64,000 nt of DNA from JADJLQ01 sp044227925 (GCA_044227925.1 JBGAVW010000019.1:1-64000); one strand, 5' to 3'; shown: positions 9,119 to 17,540, counted from the stretch's first letter. The notes: generated by a model from the sequence alone, not told the origin. Made by a program: numbers and translations.

Positions 9119-9811
9119 TTATTTTTTAATCAGCCTTAAAGCTTCTTTTTTACTGAGTGGTGCCAGGGGAATAGAATGTACTATGTCGATTACCTTCTGG
9201 GGATTGGTCCTGGAGTATTGACGCAATGCCCAACCAATGGCTTTGCGATGGAAAAATTCTTTGGACTGAATGTGAGGAGTGATGCAAGCCAATAATAAAT
9301 TTACATCTGTCTTTTCTTTATAGCCAAGCTGATGTATGATTGCAGACCGATTGAGCCACATATTGGTGTGATGGATCCATGAAGGGATCCTGGTTTTTCT
9401 TTCATTTGGAAACTGATTAAAGTAAAGCCCACTGATCTTGCCTCCCAGGTGATCCACCGTATCCCACCAGGATTTACTCAAAATGAGCCTCTCTATCAAG
9501 TCAATAGTGCCGGGGGTCCAGTATTTCCTGCTTAAAACCATTAATTCCAAAGCACAGTATTGCATCTCCCGCTCATCGTATTCCCATAATTGTAACAGGA
9601 TGGGCTCCAGATGGCCTTGTTTAATGTATGAAATCAAATCGGGTTTGTATTCGGAAAATATTTTTTTTCGATTTGGGGCCTGAATACCAAAATACACGAA
9701 TTGCCCTTTCATATATTGTTGCATACCTTCTGCCAATGTAGCGTTTCCTGATCTTTTTAAATGCAGGTAAAGTGCTTGAAGGCAATCATCAAAGCCGGAA
9801 TACGTTTTCAA
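9119..9811 (-). CDS. DNA alkylation repair protein, AlkD-like
   Basis: The 230-residue protein reads as an AlkD/AlkC-type HEAT-repeat DNA glycosylase: a helix-rich chain with YFGIQAPNRKKIF near residue 36, LWEYDEREMQYCALELM, SKSWWDTVDHLGGKISG and the FHRKAIGWALRQYSRTNP repeat. The SWWDTVD stretch carries the Trp and Asp residues that line the DNA groove and are needed for excision in AlkD. These enzymes remove 3- and 7-alkyl purines without flipping the base. The gene stands alone between the rhamnosidase and a divergent GNAT. No adaptive-response gene is nearby. Confidence 0.9.
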   Translation of the reverse strand: MKTYSGFDDCLQALYLHLKRSGNATLAEGMQQYMKGQFVYFGIQAPNRKKIFSEYKPDLISYIKQGHLEPILLQLWEYDEREMQYCALELMVLSRKYWTPGTIDLIERLILSKSWWDTVDHLGGKISGLYFNQFPNERKTRIPSWIHHTNMWLNRSAIIHQLGYKEKTDVNLLLACITPHIQSKEFFHRKAIGWALRQYSRTNPQKVIDIVHSIPLAPLSKKEALRLIKK

Positions 9812-9987
9812 TATTTATTTGTTTTTCTAAAATATAAATATACTAAGGAATTTTCCCAATGCTTTCAAGGGCATTAGCCTTACATCTATTGTATTGGATC
9901 ACTGTGGCGCAGGCATTCATCTCCTTATTTCTTTACCTTTACTTCATAATAAGGCCCGGAAAAAATAATAAAACCACAATTTGATTA

Positions 9988-10527
9988 ATGGAATATTTTA
10001 ATATTGAATCAGACCGGTTGCGTTTGATCCCGCTTACCTATGACCACCTGTTATTAAATAACGATCCGGAAAAACTTGCTTTTACCCTGGGATTGGTGTC
10101 CGCTACTATTGAAATGGAACAAGCCTTCATTACTGCCTATACAGAGGCATTGGAAAACTTTTGGAAACCCAATACCTTAAAATATCCTAAATACTATAAA
10201 TGGTATACTAATTGGCTGATCGTGTTAAAATCATCCAATAGTGCCATTGGCGGAATAGGACTATCAGGCATACTAAATCAACAAGGGGAAACCGAAACGG
10301 GATATGCCCTGGATCTTAATCATAGAAACAAAGGGTATGCAACAGAAGCCCTAACCAGGCTGACTCAATGGGTATTTGAGCATGAAGCTGCACAAGCTTT
10401 GATTGCTCATACCCACAGAGAAAAGAATGCATCTCAAAGTACCTTGATTAAAGCAGGATTTTCATTGATCGGACCTGAAATCACTGATGACGGTGAAGTC
10501 TTTCTTTGGAGAAAAGTAAAGGAGTAG
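9988..10527 (+). CDS. GNAT family N-acetyltransferase (RimJ/RimL-like)
   Basis: A 179-residue cytoplasmic GNAT. ESDRLRLIPLTYDHL at the N-terminus is the usual opening of RimJ/RimL-type enzymes; the acetyl-CoA binding region is ETGYALDLNHRNKGYATEAL (residues ~110-129), and HTHREKNASQSTLIKAGF is the typical downstream helix. Such enzymes acetylate protein N-termini or small amines; the substrate is not readable. It is divergent from the AlkD gene, with 176 bases of A+T-rich DNA in between, where I see no clear feature. Confidence 0.85.
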   Translation: MEYFNIESDRLRLIPLTYDHLLLNNDPEKLAFTLGLVSATIEMEQAFITAYTEALENFWKPNTLKYPKYYKWYTNWLIVLKSSNSAIGGIGLSGILNQQGETETGYALDLNHRNKGYATEALTRLTQWVFEHEAAQALIAHTHREKNASQSTLIKAGFSLIGPEITDDGEVFLWRKVKE

Positions 10528-10646
10528 AATGGCGTTCATTCCTTTGAGAAAGGCAGGGGGATTAAAAAAAATAATTAATACCCTGTCCAAATTTTCACTT
10601 CTCGCCCGTTATATATCCAACTGTTTAACTTTAAAAAACAAATGTT

Positions 10647-11030
10647 ATGGATGGAAATGTAAATTCAATCAATTGGTTTGAAATACCGGCCGCGGATATC
10701 AATCGGGCTAAAAAATTTTACGAAACGGTATTTAATATCAACATGGAATCTCAAAACATGATGGGTATGGAAATGGCTTTTTTCCCCTGGGATCCTGGAA
10801 ACGGCAAAGTTGCAGGAGCCTTGGTGCAAAGCGACATGCATATACCGAGTGGTCATGGGGTGAAAATTTACCTCAATGGCAACCCAGACCTTGCTGTACC
10901 ACTGGCTAATGTGGAAAAAGCCGGAGGTACTGTGACCATGCCTAAGACATTGATAGATGAGCAAACGGGTTACATGGCTTTTATAGTAGATAGTGAAGGG
11001 AATACTGTCGGATTTCATTCGCAGCATTGA
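10647..11030 (+). CDS. VOC family (glyoxalase-fold) protein
   Basis: The 127-residue protein is one vicinal-oxygen-chelate unit: NWFEIPAADINRAKKFYETVF at the start and LIDEQTGYMAFIVDSEGNTVGFHS at the end are the two paired beta-alpha-beta-beta-beta half motifs. Members are dioxygenases, isomerases, fosfomycin or bleomycin resistance proteins, or proteins of unknown role. Which one this is cannot be decided. It is flanked by 119 bases upstream and 103 downstream with no evident operon partner. Confidence 0.85.
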   Translation: MDGNVNSINWFEIPAADINRAKKFYETVFNINMESQNMMGMEMAFFPWDPGNGKVAGALVQSDMHIPSGHGVKIYLNGNPDLAVPLANVEKAGGTVTMPKTLIDEQTGYMAFIVDSEGNTVGFHSQH

Positions 11031-11133
11031 TAGAAGATAATCAAACCGAAGTAGCTGGATTACCTTCCCTTTACGTATTTTATTTCACGAAGAAATACTA
11101 TATTCAATACTCGATATCAATAATAAATAGAGT

Positions 11134-12495
11134 ATGAATAAAAAAAGGTTCGGGTCAGCTAGCCGCAGGTCGTTCGTAAAAAAATCTGCATTTGTAACTA
11201 CCGCTTCATTGGCCGGGATTGGTCTTCCCGGGTTTAGTGCCGCCAGTTACCGTCGGATCATTGGAGCTAATGAAATGATCCGGGTATCTATTATGGGTGT
11301 AAATTCAAGAGGTCTTGCACTGGCACAAAACTTTGCATACCATCACGACTGTGATGTAATCGGTATCTGCGATGTGGATCAGCGAGCAATAGATAAATGC
11401 CTCACTGGTATTAAAAACATACAGGAAACCACACCCCAGCGATACACAGACTTTAGAAAATCCCTTGAAAATAAAGATGTAGATGCGCTGGTGATAGCAG
11501 CTCCTGATCACTGGCATGCTCCCGCAGCTCTATTGGGACTCAAAGCGGGCAAACATATATATATAGAGAAACCATGCAGCCATAATCCACACGAAGGAGA
11601 ATTGTTATTACAGGCTACTGCTAAGTATAAAAAATCGGTGCAAATGGGCAACCAGCGACGGTCATGGCCCAACGTAATGGCAGCAATACAGGAATTAAAA
11701 AATGGTTCGATTGGCAGACCTTATTTTGGAAAAGGCTGGTATACCAATAATCGGGCATCAATAGGCATCGGAAAAGAGACCCCTGTACCCGAATGGCTTG
11801 ACTGGAATCTGTGGCAGGGTCCTGCACCCAGGCGAAAATTTAAAGATAATATAGTACATTATAACTGGCATTGGCTCTGGCACTGGGGTACCGGTGAATC
11901 GTGTAATAATGGTACACATATGATTGACCTATTGCGATGGGGATTGAATGTGGACTATCCGGTTAAAGTGAGCAGCAACGGGGGGCGGTTTCACTATAAA
12001 GACGATTGGGAAACTCCGGATACACAAGTAATCAATATTGATTTTAAAGAAGGAGTATCCATGTCATGGGAAGGCAGAAGCTGCAATGGTAAATACATAG
12101 AAGACAGTAGCGTAGGGGTTTCATTTTATGGAGAAAAAGGGACGCTGGTCATATCGGGAGGCAATGAGTATAAAATATACGATTTAAAAAATAAAATAAT
12201 AAAGGAAGTAAAAGACGAAAAAGGGGTAGATCCACGGGACCTGGCCAATCCTGCCGGACACCTGGATGCCACCCATGTGCGTAACTTTTTTGACAATATA
12301 AAATTAAATACCCCACTCCGATCAGATATCGATTCAGGTCATAAAAGCACATTACTCATGCAGCTCGGAAATATCTCGCAGCGAGTCGGCCATTCATTGA
12401 ATATCAATCCACAAAATGGCCATATCATTGGCGATGCCTTAGCCAATACTCATTGGAAAAGAGAATATGAAAAAGGATGGGAAATGAAGCTGTAG
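11134..12495 (+). CDS. Gfo/Idh/MocA family oxidoreductase with Tat-like signal
   Basis: The 453-residue protein begins with a twin-arginine type leader (SASRRSFVKKSAFVTTASLAG) and then an NAD(P)-binding Rossmann fold: IRVSIMGVNSRG near residue 50 and the HIYIEKPCSHNPHEGELL loop with the lysine of the EKP motif. The second domain has the WHWLWHWGTGESCNNGTHMIDLLRWG stretch typical of the exported subgroup in Bacteroidota and Planctomycetota. Members oxidise sugars or polyols, or (GH109) hydrolyse glycosides through an NAD-dependent mechanism; I cannot separate these by eye. The next gene, a second member of the family, follows within 7-55 bases, so they probably form one operon at the head of the amino-sugar block. 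Confidence 0.88.
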   Translation: MNKKRFGSASRRSFVKKSAFVTTASLAGIGLPGFSAASYRRIIGANEMIRVSIMGVNSRGLALAQNFAYHHDCDVIGICDVDQRAIDKCLTGIKNIQETTPQRYTDFRKSLENKDVDALVIAAPDHWHAPAALLGLKAGKHIYIEKPCSHNPHEGELLLQATAKYKKSVQMGNQRRSWPNVMAAIQELKNGSIGRPYFGKGWYTNNRASIGIGKETPVPEWLDWNLWQGPAPRRKFKDNIVHYNWHWLWHWGTGESCNNGTHMIDLLRWGLNVDYPVKVSSNGGRFHYKDDWETPDTQVINIDFKEGVSMSWEGRSCNGKYIEDSSVGVSFYGEKGTLVISGGNEYKIYDLKNKIIKEVKDEKGVDPRDLANPAGHLDATHVRNFFDNIKLNTPLRSDIDSGHKSTLLMQLGNISQRVGHSLNINPQNGHIIGDALANTHWKREYEKGWEMKL

Positions 12496-12550
12496 TGAAC
12501 AAATGAAACCCATGCACAATACTATACGCCACCCGACAAAAAACTTAAAA

Positions 12551-13522
12551 ATGATTGCGAGAAGAAAATTTATTCAAAAAATAGGGCTGGGCTCCGTACT
12601 GGCATCACAGGCAGCTTCATTAGTAGCTACAAAAGTTTACACTGAAAAACCAATTACTATAGGCATCATCGGCGCAGAAAATTCACATACGGCCGGCTAT
12701 GGAAAGTTATTTAACATAGATAAAAAATTTCCAGGAGTAGATGTAAAATACGTGTGGGGTGAGACAGATGATTTTGCTGCAAAAGCAATGAAAGCGGGTC
12801 AGATTCCATTACAGGTAAAAGACCCCAGGGAAATGCTCGGCAAAATCAATGCGCTGATAGTAGACCATCGCCATGCGAAGTATCATCTCACCGCAGCCTA
12901 TCCTTTTATAGAAGCCGGCATACCTACTTTTATCGACAAACCATTTTGTTATAGATCAGCCGAAGGAAAAGAATTCCTGGAGATGGCAAGAAAAAAAGGC
13001 ACTCCGGTATCATCCTATAGTGCCATTGCACATACCGATGGTACATTTGAACTAAAAGAAAAAATAAAATCTATAAAAGATATTCATCAAGTGGTGTGTA
13101 CAGGCACCGCTGACCTTGACTCTGAATACGGTGGTATATTTTTCTATGGTGTACATATCATTGAACCCTTAATGTATGTTTTTGGAGAAGATATCACTGA
13201 AGTAAAAGTAACACGAAACCATCATCAGGGATCAGCCAATATCCGGTTTGCATCGGGATTATTTGCAACTATTATATTCAAAACAAAAGCCTATGGATGG
13301 GAGACATTTATAGAAACCAACAGCGGATTTATACAATTAAAACCTACCGTAGCTGAAACTGAGCCAGGCAGAAATTACAAAGACATGGTAGAGATGTTTA
13401 GGTCCGGTAAGGAACCCCGGCCTCATCAAAGTATACTCAATGGCATATCCGTATTGGAAGCATTGGAATCCTCCGCTTCTACTGAAAAATGGACTGAGGT
13501 AATTTATCAAAAATTGAATTGA
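12551..13522 (+). CDS. Gfo/Idh/MocA-like oxidoreductase, exported
   Basis: A shorter (323-residue) member of the Gfo/Idh/MocA superfamily. I prefer ATG 12551 because it puts the Tat-like leader MIARRKFIQKIGLGS at the very N-terminus; ATG 12503 upstream in the same frame would add 16 residues and cannot be excluded. The Rossmann motif appears as ITIGIIGAENSHTAGYG, and the cofactor loop is TFIDKPFCYRSAEGKEFL, with Lys in DKP instead of the usual EKP. The end, SILNGISVLEALESSAST, is the usual last helix. It probably works with the preceding oxidoreductase; substrate unknown. Confidence 0.82.
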   Translation: MIARRKFIQKIGLGSVLASQAASLVATKVYTEKPITIGIIGAENSHTAGYGKLFNIDKKFPGVDVKYVWGETDDFAAKAMKAGQIPLQVKDPREMLGKINALIVDHRHAKYHLTAAYPFIEAGIPTFIDKPFCYRSAEGKEFLEMARKKGTPVSSYSAIAHTDGTFELKEKIKSIKDIHQVVCTGTADLDSEYGGIFFYGVHIIEPLMYVFGEDITEVKVTRNHHQGSANIRFASGLFATIIFKTKAYGWETFIETNSGFIQLKPTVAETEPGRNYKDMVEMFRSGKEPRPHQSILNGISVLEALESSASTEKWTEVIYQKLN

Positions 13523-13552
13523 TTAAGATAAAATGAATTGTGTCAAAACTTA

Positions 13553-13584
13553 TTTTGGACTATAATTCAAAATACCTAAATTTG
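13553..13584 (+). promoter_or_regulatory. Promoter for the DUF559 gene
   Basis: TTTTG at 13553-13557 and TAAATTTG at 13577-13584 fit the phylum's -33 and -7 elements with normal spacing. Transcription would start near 13590, upstream of the left inverted repeat and about 85 bases before the preferred ATG. Confidence 0.5.
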
Positions 13585-13628
13585 GAAATAAGCTCAAATA
13601 GATTAAATATAAATACCAAGCTAAGGCA

Positions 13629-13659
13629 TGTCCCCCTTTGGAGGGGGCTAGGGGGTGGA
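13629..13659 (+). repeat. Left terminal inverted repeat of DUF559 unit
   Basis: G-rich sequence TGTCCCCCT...GGAGGGGG...GGGGGTGGA. Its reverse complement recurs at 14068-14099 with only a few differences (TTT/AA in the loop, CTA/TT between G tracts). Together the two bracket the DUF559 coding region. The CCCCCT..GGAGGGGG part can itself fold back. Confidence 0.85.
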
Positions 13660-13674
13660 ATTTTTAAAAACAAA

Positions 13675-14112
13675 ATGGAAAAAGCAGCACCAGAAAATAA
13701 TTATCAGTATAATAAGAAATTGAATTTACTTGCAACTCAGTTGAAAAAACAAATGACCAAGTCAGAAGCATGTATGTGGAAATACTTGTTACAATCAAAA
13801 CAATTTTTCAATTACTCGTTTAGGAGGCAAAGACCAATACTAAATTATATTGTAGATTTTTGTTGTTTGGATTTATTATTGATAATCGAAGTGGATGGCA
13901 TCACCCATGAGCACGATTATGCGATTAAAAAAGATTTAATACGAGACACAAAATTAAAAGAGATTGGGTTTACAGTTTTTAGATTTGATTCTGGTATGGT
14001 ACTGAAAAACATGGTTGAAATAGATATAATCTTGACACAGTGGATGATTGATAATGAATATTATTTTTGTCCACCCCCAACCCCCTCCTTAGGGGGACAA
14101 AATCCCAATTAA
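13675..14112 (+). CDS. DUF559 (Vsr-like endonuclease fold) protein inside inverted repeats
   Basis: The frame is open from GTG 13540, but the first 45 codons run through the left inverted repeat and do not look like protein. ATG 13675 gives a 145-residue product that begins at the usual DUF559 start: LATQLKKQMTKSEACMWKYL, then FRRQRPILNYIVDFCCLDLLLIIEVDG, which has the D-x(n)-E-V-D pattern of the PD-(D/E)XK/very-short-patch-repair fold, then RDTKLKEIGFTVFRF. Nuclease activity is a family-level inference. The last residues (CPPPTPSLGGQNPN) are encoded by the right inverted repeat. The gene interrupts an otherwise co-directional run of sugar genes, and its codon use is more A+T rich than its neighbours, so it looks like an insertion. 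Confidence 0.85.
   Translation: MEKAAPENNYQYNKKLNLLATQLKKQMTKSEACMWKYLLQSKQFFNYSFRRQRPILNYIVDFCCLDLLLIIEVDGITHEHDYAIKKDLIRDTKLKEIGFTVFRFDSGMVLKNMVEIDIILTQWMIDNEYYFCPPPTPSLGGQNPN
14068..14099 (-). repeat. Right terminal inverted repeat of DUF559 unit
   Basis: TGTCCACCCCC...CCCCCTCC...AGGGGGACA, the inverted partner of 13629-13659. It lies inside the 3' end of the DUF559 frame and encodes its Pro/Gly-rich tail. The whole unit, repeat to repeat, is about 470 bases. No clear target-site duplication is visible outside the repeats. Confidence 0.85.
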
Positions 14113-14129
14113 TTTAGAATTTCTATTTT

Positions 14130-15401
14130 ATGAAAAGATCAAGATTTGTCGGAATATTAAGTATAAAAAAAATTAGTGAGTTTCTTAAAAAAACTTTCAT
14201 AGCATTATTAATATTATTATTTACTGATTTGCAATCTCAAGTTTCCATAGAAGGCCTGCATTATAAAAATGGAAAACCAATACGCGTAACCATCAAAGAT
14301 GGTTTAATAGAAACCATTTCAAGTATAAAAAGCCTCAATCCGAAATACAAAAATGATATTATTGCTCCCGGATTATTCGATAATCAGGTAAATGGTTTTG
14401 CGGGTGTGTCCTTTGCTCTTGGCAATCACGAACTCACCTCAGAAGGAATAGAAAAAGCAACTACCGAACTCTGGAAAAAAGGTATTACCAGTTACCTGCC
14501 TACCCTTACCACCCATAGTAAAGAAGTTTTAATCAATAATTTTAAAATCTTAGCCCTTGCTATTAACGATGAAAAATTAGCTGGTGCTATAGTTGGATTT
14601 CATTTGGAAGGACCGTATATAAACGCCGGGGATGGATACAGGGGTGCTCACCCGAAACAATATGTACGATTACCAGATTGGACTGAATTCATGGAGCTGT
14701 ACGAGGCATCCGGGAAAAATATAAAAGAAATCACTCTTGCACCGGAATTGCCCGGTGCAATTGAATTTATTAAAAAAGCAACTGCCCTGGGAGTTACCGT
14801 AGCCATAGGTCATCATAATGCAAACAAAACCCAAGTTGATGAAGCAGTAAAATCTGGGGCAAAAATATCCACTCACCTGGGAAATGGTTGTGCTAATATG
14901 ATACACAGGCATAATAACCCCCTTTGGCCACAATTGGCAAACGATGACCTGATGATCAGTATTATATGTGATGGATTTCATTTATTGCCTGAAGAGATCA
15001 GTACATTTTATAAAACAAAAGGAGTAAATAAAACAATTATTACTTCAGATGTTACGAGTTACGCGGCATTGCCTCCGGGTGTATACAAAACACAAACAGG
15101 GGAGGAAATAGAGTTAACTGAAGACGGCAAATTGCACTATCCTGCTCAACAAGTTTTGTATGGGTCTGCAGCCCCACTCACTAACGGAATCGGAAATATC
15201 ATTAAATATACCCATTGTTCATTGGCCGATGCTATTCAGATGGCAAGTACTAATGTGGCCAGACTATATAAATTAAATGACCGGGGTGAATTGAAAAAGG
15301 GTATGAGAGCAGATATTATATTATTTTCAATGGACAATTCAAAAGTCAATATCCATAAAACATATGTCAAAGGCAGATTGGTTTACGATGAATCCCATTA
15401 A
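14130..15401 (+). CDS. nagA: NagA-like N-acetylglucosamine(-6-phosphate) deacetylase, apparently exported
   Basis: The 423-residue amidohydrolase has the NagA marks: APGLFDNQVNGFAG near residue 79, HLEGPY near 157, AIGHHNA near 225 (metal-ligand His), STHLGNGCANMIHRHNNP near 247 and the catalytic Asp in TSDVTSY near 305. NagA normally removes the acetyl group from GlcNAc-6-phosphate in the cytosol and is about 380 residues long. Here some 35 extra residues form a good signal peptide (KKTFIALLILLFTDLQS, then Gln, as the phylum's Q-rule predicts). An alternative TTG at 14229 would remove it, but then the hydrophobic stretch would have no purpose. Three genes (14130-17394) are packed within 3-13 bases of each other. 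Confidence 0.87.
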   Translation: MKRSRFVGILSIKKISEFLKKTFIALLILLFTDLQSQVSIEGLHYKNGKPIRVTIKDGLIETISSIKSLNPKYKNDIIAPGLFDNQVNGFAGVSFALGNHELTSEGIEKATTELWKKGITSYLPTLTTHSKEVLINNFKILALAINDEKLAGAIVGFHLEGPYINAGDGYRGAHPKQYVRLPDWTEFMELYEASGKNIKEITLAPELPGAIEFIKKATALGVTVAIGHHNANKTQVDEAVKSGAKISTHLGNGCANMIHRHNNPLWPQLANDDLMISIICDGFHLLPEEISTFYKTKGVNKTIITSDVTSYAALPPGVYKTQTGEEIELTEDGKLHYPAQQVLYGSAAPLTNGIGNIIKYTHCSLADAIQMASTNVARLYKLNDRGELKKGMRADIILFSMDNSKVNIHKTYVKGRLVYDESH

Positions 15402-15404
15402 ACA

Positions 15405-16643
15405 ATGAATGCGATAATAAAGAAAATTGGTATTGCCCTTGCTGCGGTAGGTCCGGGATTGTTTCTTATCGGGTATAATATAGGTACCGGATCTGTAACT
15501 ACCATGGCTCAGTCAGGAGCGGATCATGGTATGTCATTATTCTGGGCCTTGATTTTATCATGCCTATTCACTTATATACTCATGGTAGCATATGGCCGTC
15601 TTACCATAGTGACTGGTAAAACCGCCTTGTATTCATTAAAAACGGAATTTAAATATGGCTGGATTATAGCATTGTATATACTTGTGGCCTTGGTGATAGG
15701 TGAATTACTTGCTTTGATTGGGGTGATGGGTATTGTCGCCGACTTGATGCAAGAGGGCCTCAAAATGGTGTTTGATTCTTCCGTATCCAGATTCTGGATT
15801 ATCCTTATTTTATCCCTTGCTTTATATGCTTTGATCTGGTATGGCAAATACAAACAATTTGAAAAAGTGCTCACTGTATTCGTGATCTTGATGGCGCTGT
15901 CTTTCATGGCTGTATTTATCATGGTAAAGCCTGATCTGAAAGAAATAATTACAGGTATGGTACCACAGATCAGCAACGCACCAGGTACTTTTGGGTTGAT
16001 TGCTGCAATGGCCGGCACTACCTGCTCAGCGGCTGTCTTTATCGTACGGAGTACGGTAGTAGCTGAAAAAGGATGGAACAAATCTCATATTGCCGTGGAA
16101 AAAAAGGATTCCTTTGTATCGGCTGCCATGATGTTGGTATTAAGCGGCCTGATCATGGCTGTTTCTGCAGGAACCTTACATAAGATGGGATTACGAATAG
16201 AAAATACCATAGATATGGTGCATTTGTTTGAGCCATTGGGTGGAAAACTTGCCGTTATAGTACTCATAGTAGGTGTAGCCAGCGCCGGTTTATCTACCGT
16301 ATTTCCAATAGTATTGATAGCCCCATGGCTATTATCGGATTATATGGGTACACCACGAAATTTAAAATCCCCTTTATTCAGGGTATTGATATTAATAGGC
16401 TTTGTATTTGCGTTTGGATCGGTAATATTGTCACAAAGGCCACCTATGCTTATGATATTTTCTCAAGCATTCCAGGCTTGTATCTTGCCAGCGGTAGCCA
16501 TTCCCATATTGATCATCATGAATGATAAGAAAATAATGAATGAATATACCGCATCCAAAAAAATGAACCTGGGCATATTGGCTGTAATTATTTTTTCATT
16601 TGTGACCACCTGGTTTGCTATACTTGAACTGATGAGAATGTAA
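15405..16643 (+). CDS. Nramp-superfamily permease lacking the metal-site motifs
   Basis: The 412-residue protein has about 11 hydrophobic helices and opens like an Nramp transporter (GPGLFLIGYNIGTGSVTTMAQSG). The metal-coordinating signatures are changed: the TM1 motif DPGN is YNIGTGS (residues ~24-30) and the TM6 motif MPHN is replaced by AGTTCSAAVF (~203-212). The intact motifs can be seen for comparison in the Nramp at 42573. True Mn/Fe transport through this protein is therefore unlikely. It is wedged between a NagA-like gene (3 bases) and nagB (13 bases), so an amino-sugar or related organic cation is a reasonable guess for its substrate (inference). Automatic annotation would probably call it a divalent metal transporter. 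Confidence 0.8.
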   Translation: MNAIIKKIGIALAAVGPGLFLIGYNIGTGSVTTMAQSGADHGMSLFWALILSCLFTYILMVAYGRLTIVTGKTALYSLKTEFKYGWIIALYILVALVIGELLALIGVMGIVADLMQEGLKMVFDSSVSRFWIILILSLALYALIWYGKYKQFEKVLTVFVILMALSFMAVFIMVKPDLKEIITGMVPQISNAPGTFGLIAAMAGTTCSAAVFIVRSTVVAEKGWNKSHIAVEKKDSFVSAAMMLVLSGLIMAVSAGTLHKMGLRIENTIDMVHLFEPLGGKLAVIVLIVGVASAGLSTVFPIVLIAPWLLSDYMGTPRNLKSPLFRVLILIGFVFAFGSVILSQRPPMLMIFSQAFQACILPAVAIPILIIMNDKKIMNEYTASKKMNLGILAVIIFSFVTTWFAILELMRM

Positions 16644-16656
16644 GCTGTGTACGAAA

Positions 16657-17394
16657 ATGAAAGTTAATATAATAGAGGATAAAATTGAAATGGGACATGC
16701 TGCTGCTGAATATGTAGCATCTGTATTAAATAAAACCATTGTTCACCAAGGGTATGCGAGAATCATCCTTGCCACAGGCACATCGCAATTTGATTTTCTG
16801 GTGCATTTAAAAACCCTGGATATCCCATGGCATAAAATCACCGTATTCCATCTGGATGAATATATTGGAGTAGACGATCAGCACCCTGCCAGCTTTCGGA
16901 AATACTTAAAAGAACGAATCATAGATGATGTAAAACCCAGTATAATGCATTACTTAAATGCAGGTGCAGAGGACATTTCTTTGGAAATAAAAAGATACGA
17001 ATCCTTACTTAAAGAAAAGCCAATCGATATAGCCTGTATAGGAATTGGGGAAAATGGACATATTGCATTTAATGATCCGCCGGTAGCCGAGTTTGATGAC
17101 CCTCATTGGGTAAAAGTGGTTGCCCTGGATGATGCCTGTCGCAATCAACAATTGGGTGAAGGTTGGTTTCCTTCTTTAGCAGAGGTACCTACCCATGCCC
17201 TTACACTTACTATCCCGGCCATCATGCACAGTAAAATAATCAGCTGTGTAGTGCCTGATCAAAGAAAAGCAGAAGCTGTAAAAAATGCTTTGCATGGTGA
17301 GATAAGTACGGATTGCCCTGCCAGTATATTAAGGACTCATCCTGATTGTACTTTATGGTTGGATAGGTTTTCTGCACCAGGTGATCTGAAATAA
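16657..17394 (+). CDS. nagB: Glucosamine-6-phosphate deaminase
   Basis: The 245-residue cytoplasmic enzyme carries the NagB signatures: a phosphate loop in ILATGTSQFDFL, the catalytic Asp in TVFHLDEYIGVDDQHPASF near residue 70, and IGIGENGHIAFNDPP with the His near 135. It converts glucosamine-6-phosphate into fructose-6-phosphate and ammonia, feeding amino sugars into glycolysis. It is slightly shorter than the E. coli protein (266), consistent with the non-allosteric short type. It is the last gene of the tight three-gene operon that begins with the NagA-like deacetylase. Confidence 0.9.
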   Translation: MKVNIIEDKIEMGHAAAEYVASVLNKTIVHQGYARIILATGTSQFDFLVHLKTLDIPWHKITVFHLDEYIGVDDQHPASFRKYLKERIIDDVKPSIMHYLNAGAEDISLEIKRYESLLKEKPIDIACIGIGENGHIAFNDPPVAEFDDPHWVKVVALDDACRNQQLGEGWFPSLAEVPTHALTLTIPAIMHSKIISCVVPDQRKAEAVKNALHGEISTDCPASILRTHPDCTLWLDRFSAPGDLK

Positions 17395-17540
17395 AATTAT
17401 GTAAGAGCTTATACGTATTTAACGTTCATTTTAATTGCCCTTTTCCATATATAAAAACAAGATAGAAAAACATTGCGGGAAAGGATAGTTAATTAAGATT
17501 TTTTAAATACAGATTCGCTATCAACCATTACATTAGAAGT

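Noticed and set aside
13540..13674. GTG start for the DUF559 protein
   Set aside because: The added 45 residues run through the inverted repeat and do not resemble the family N-terminus; ATG 13675 does.
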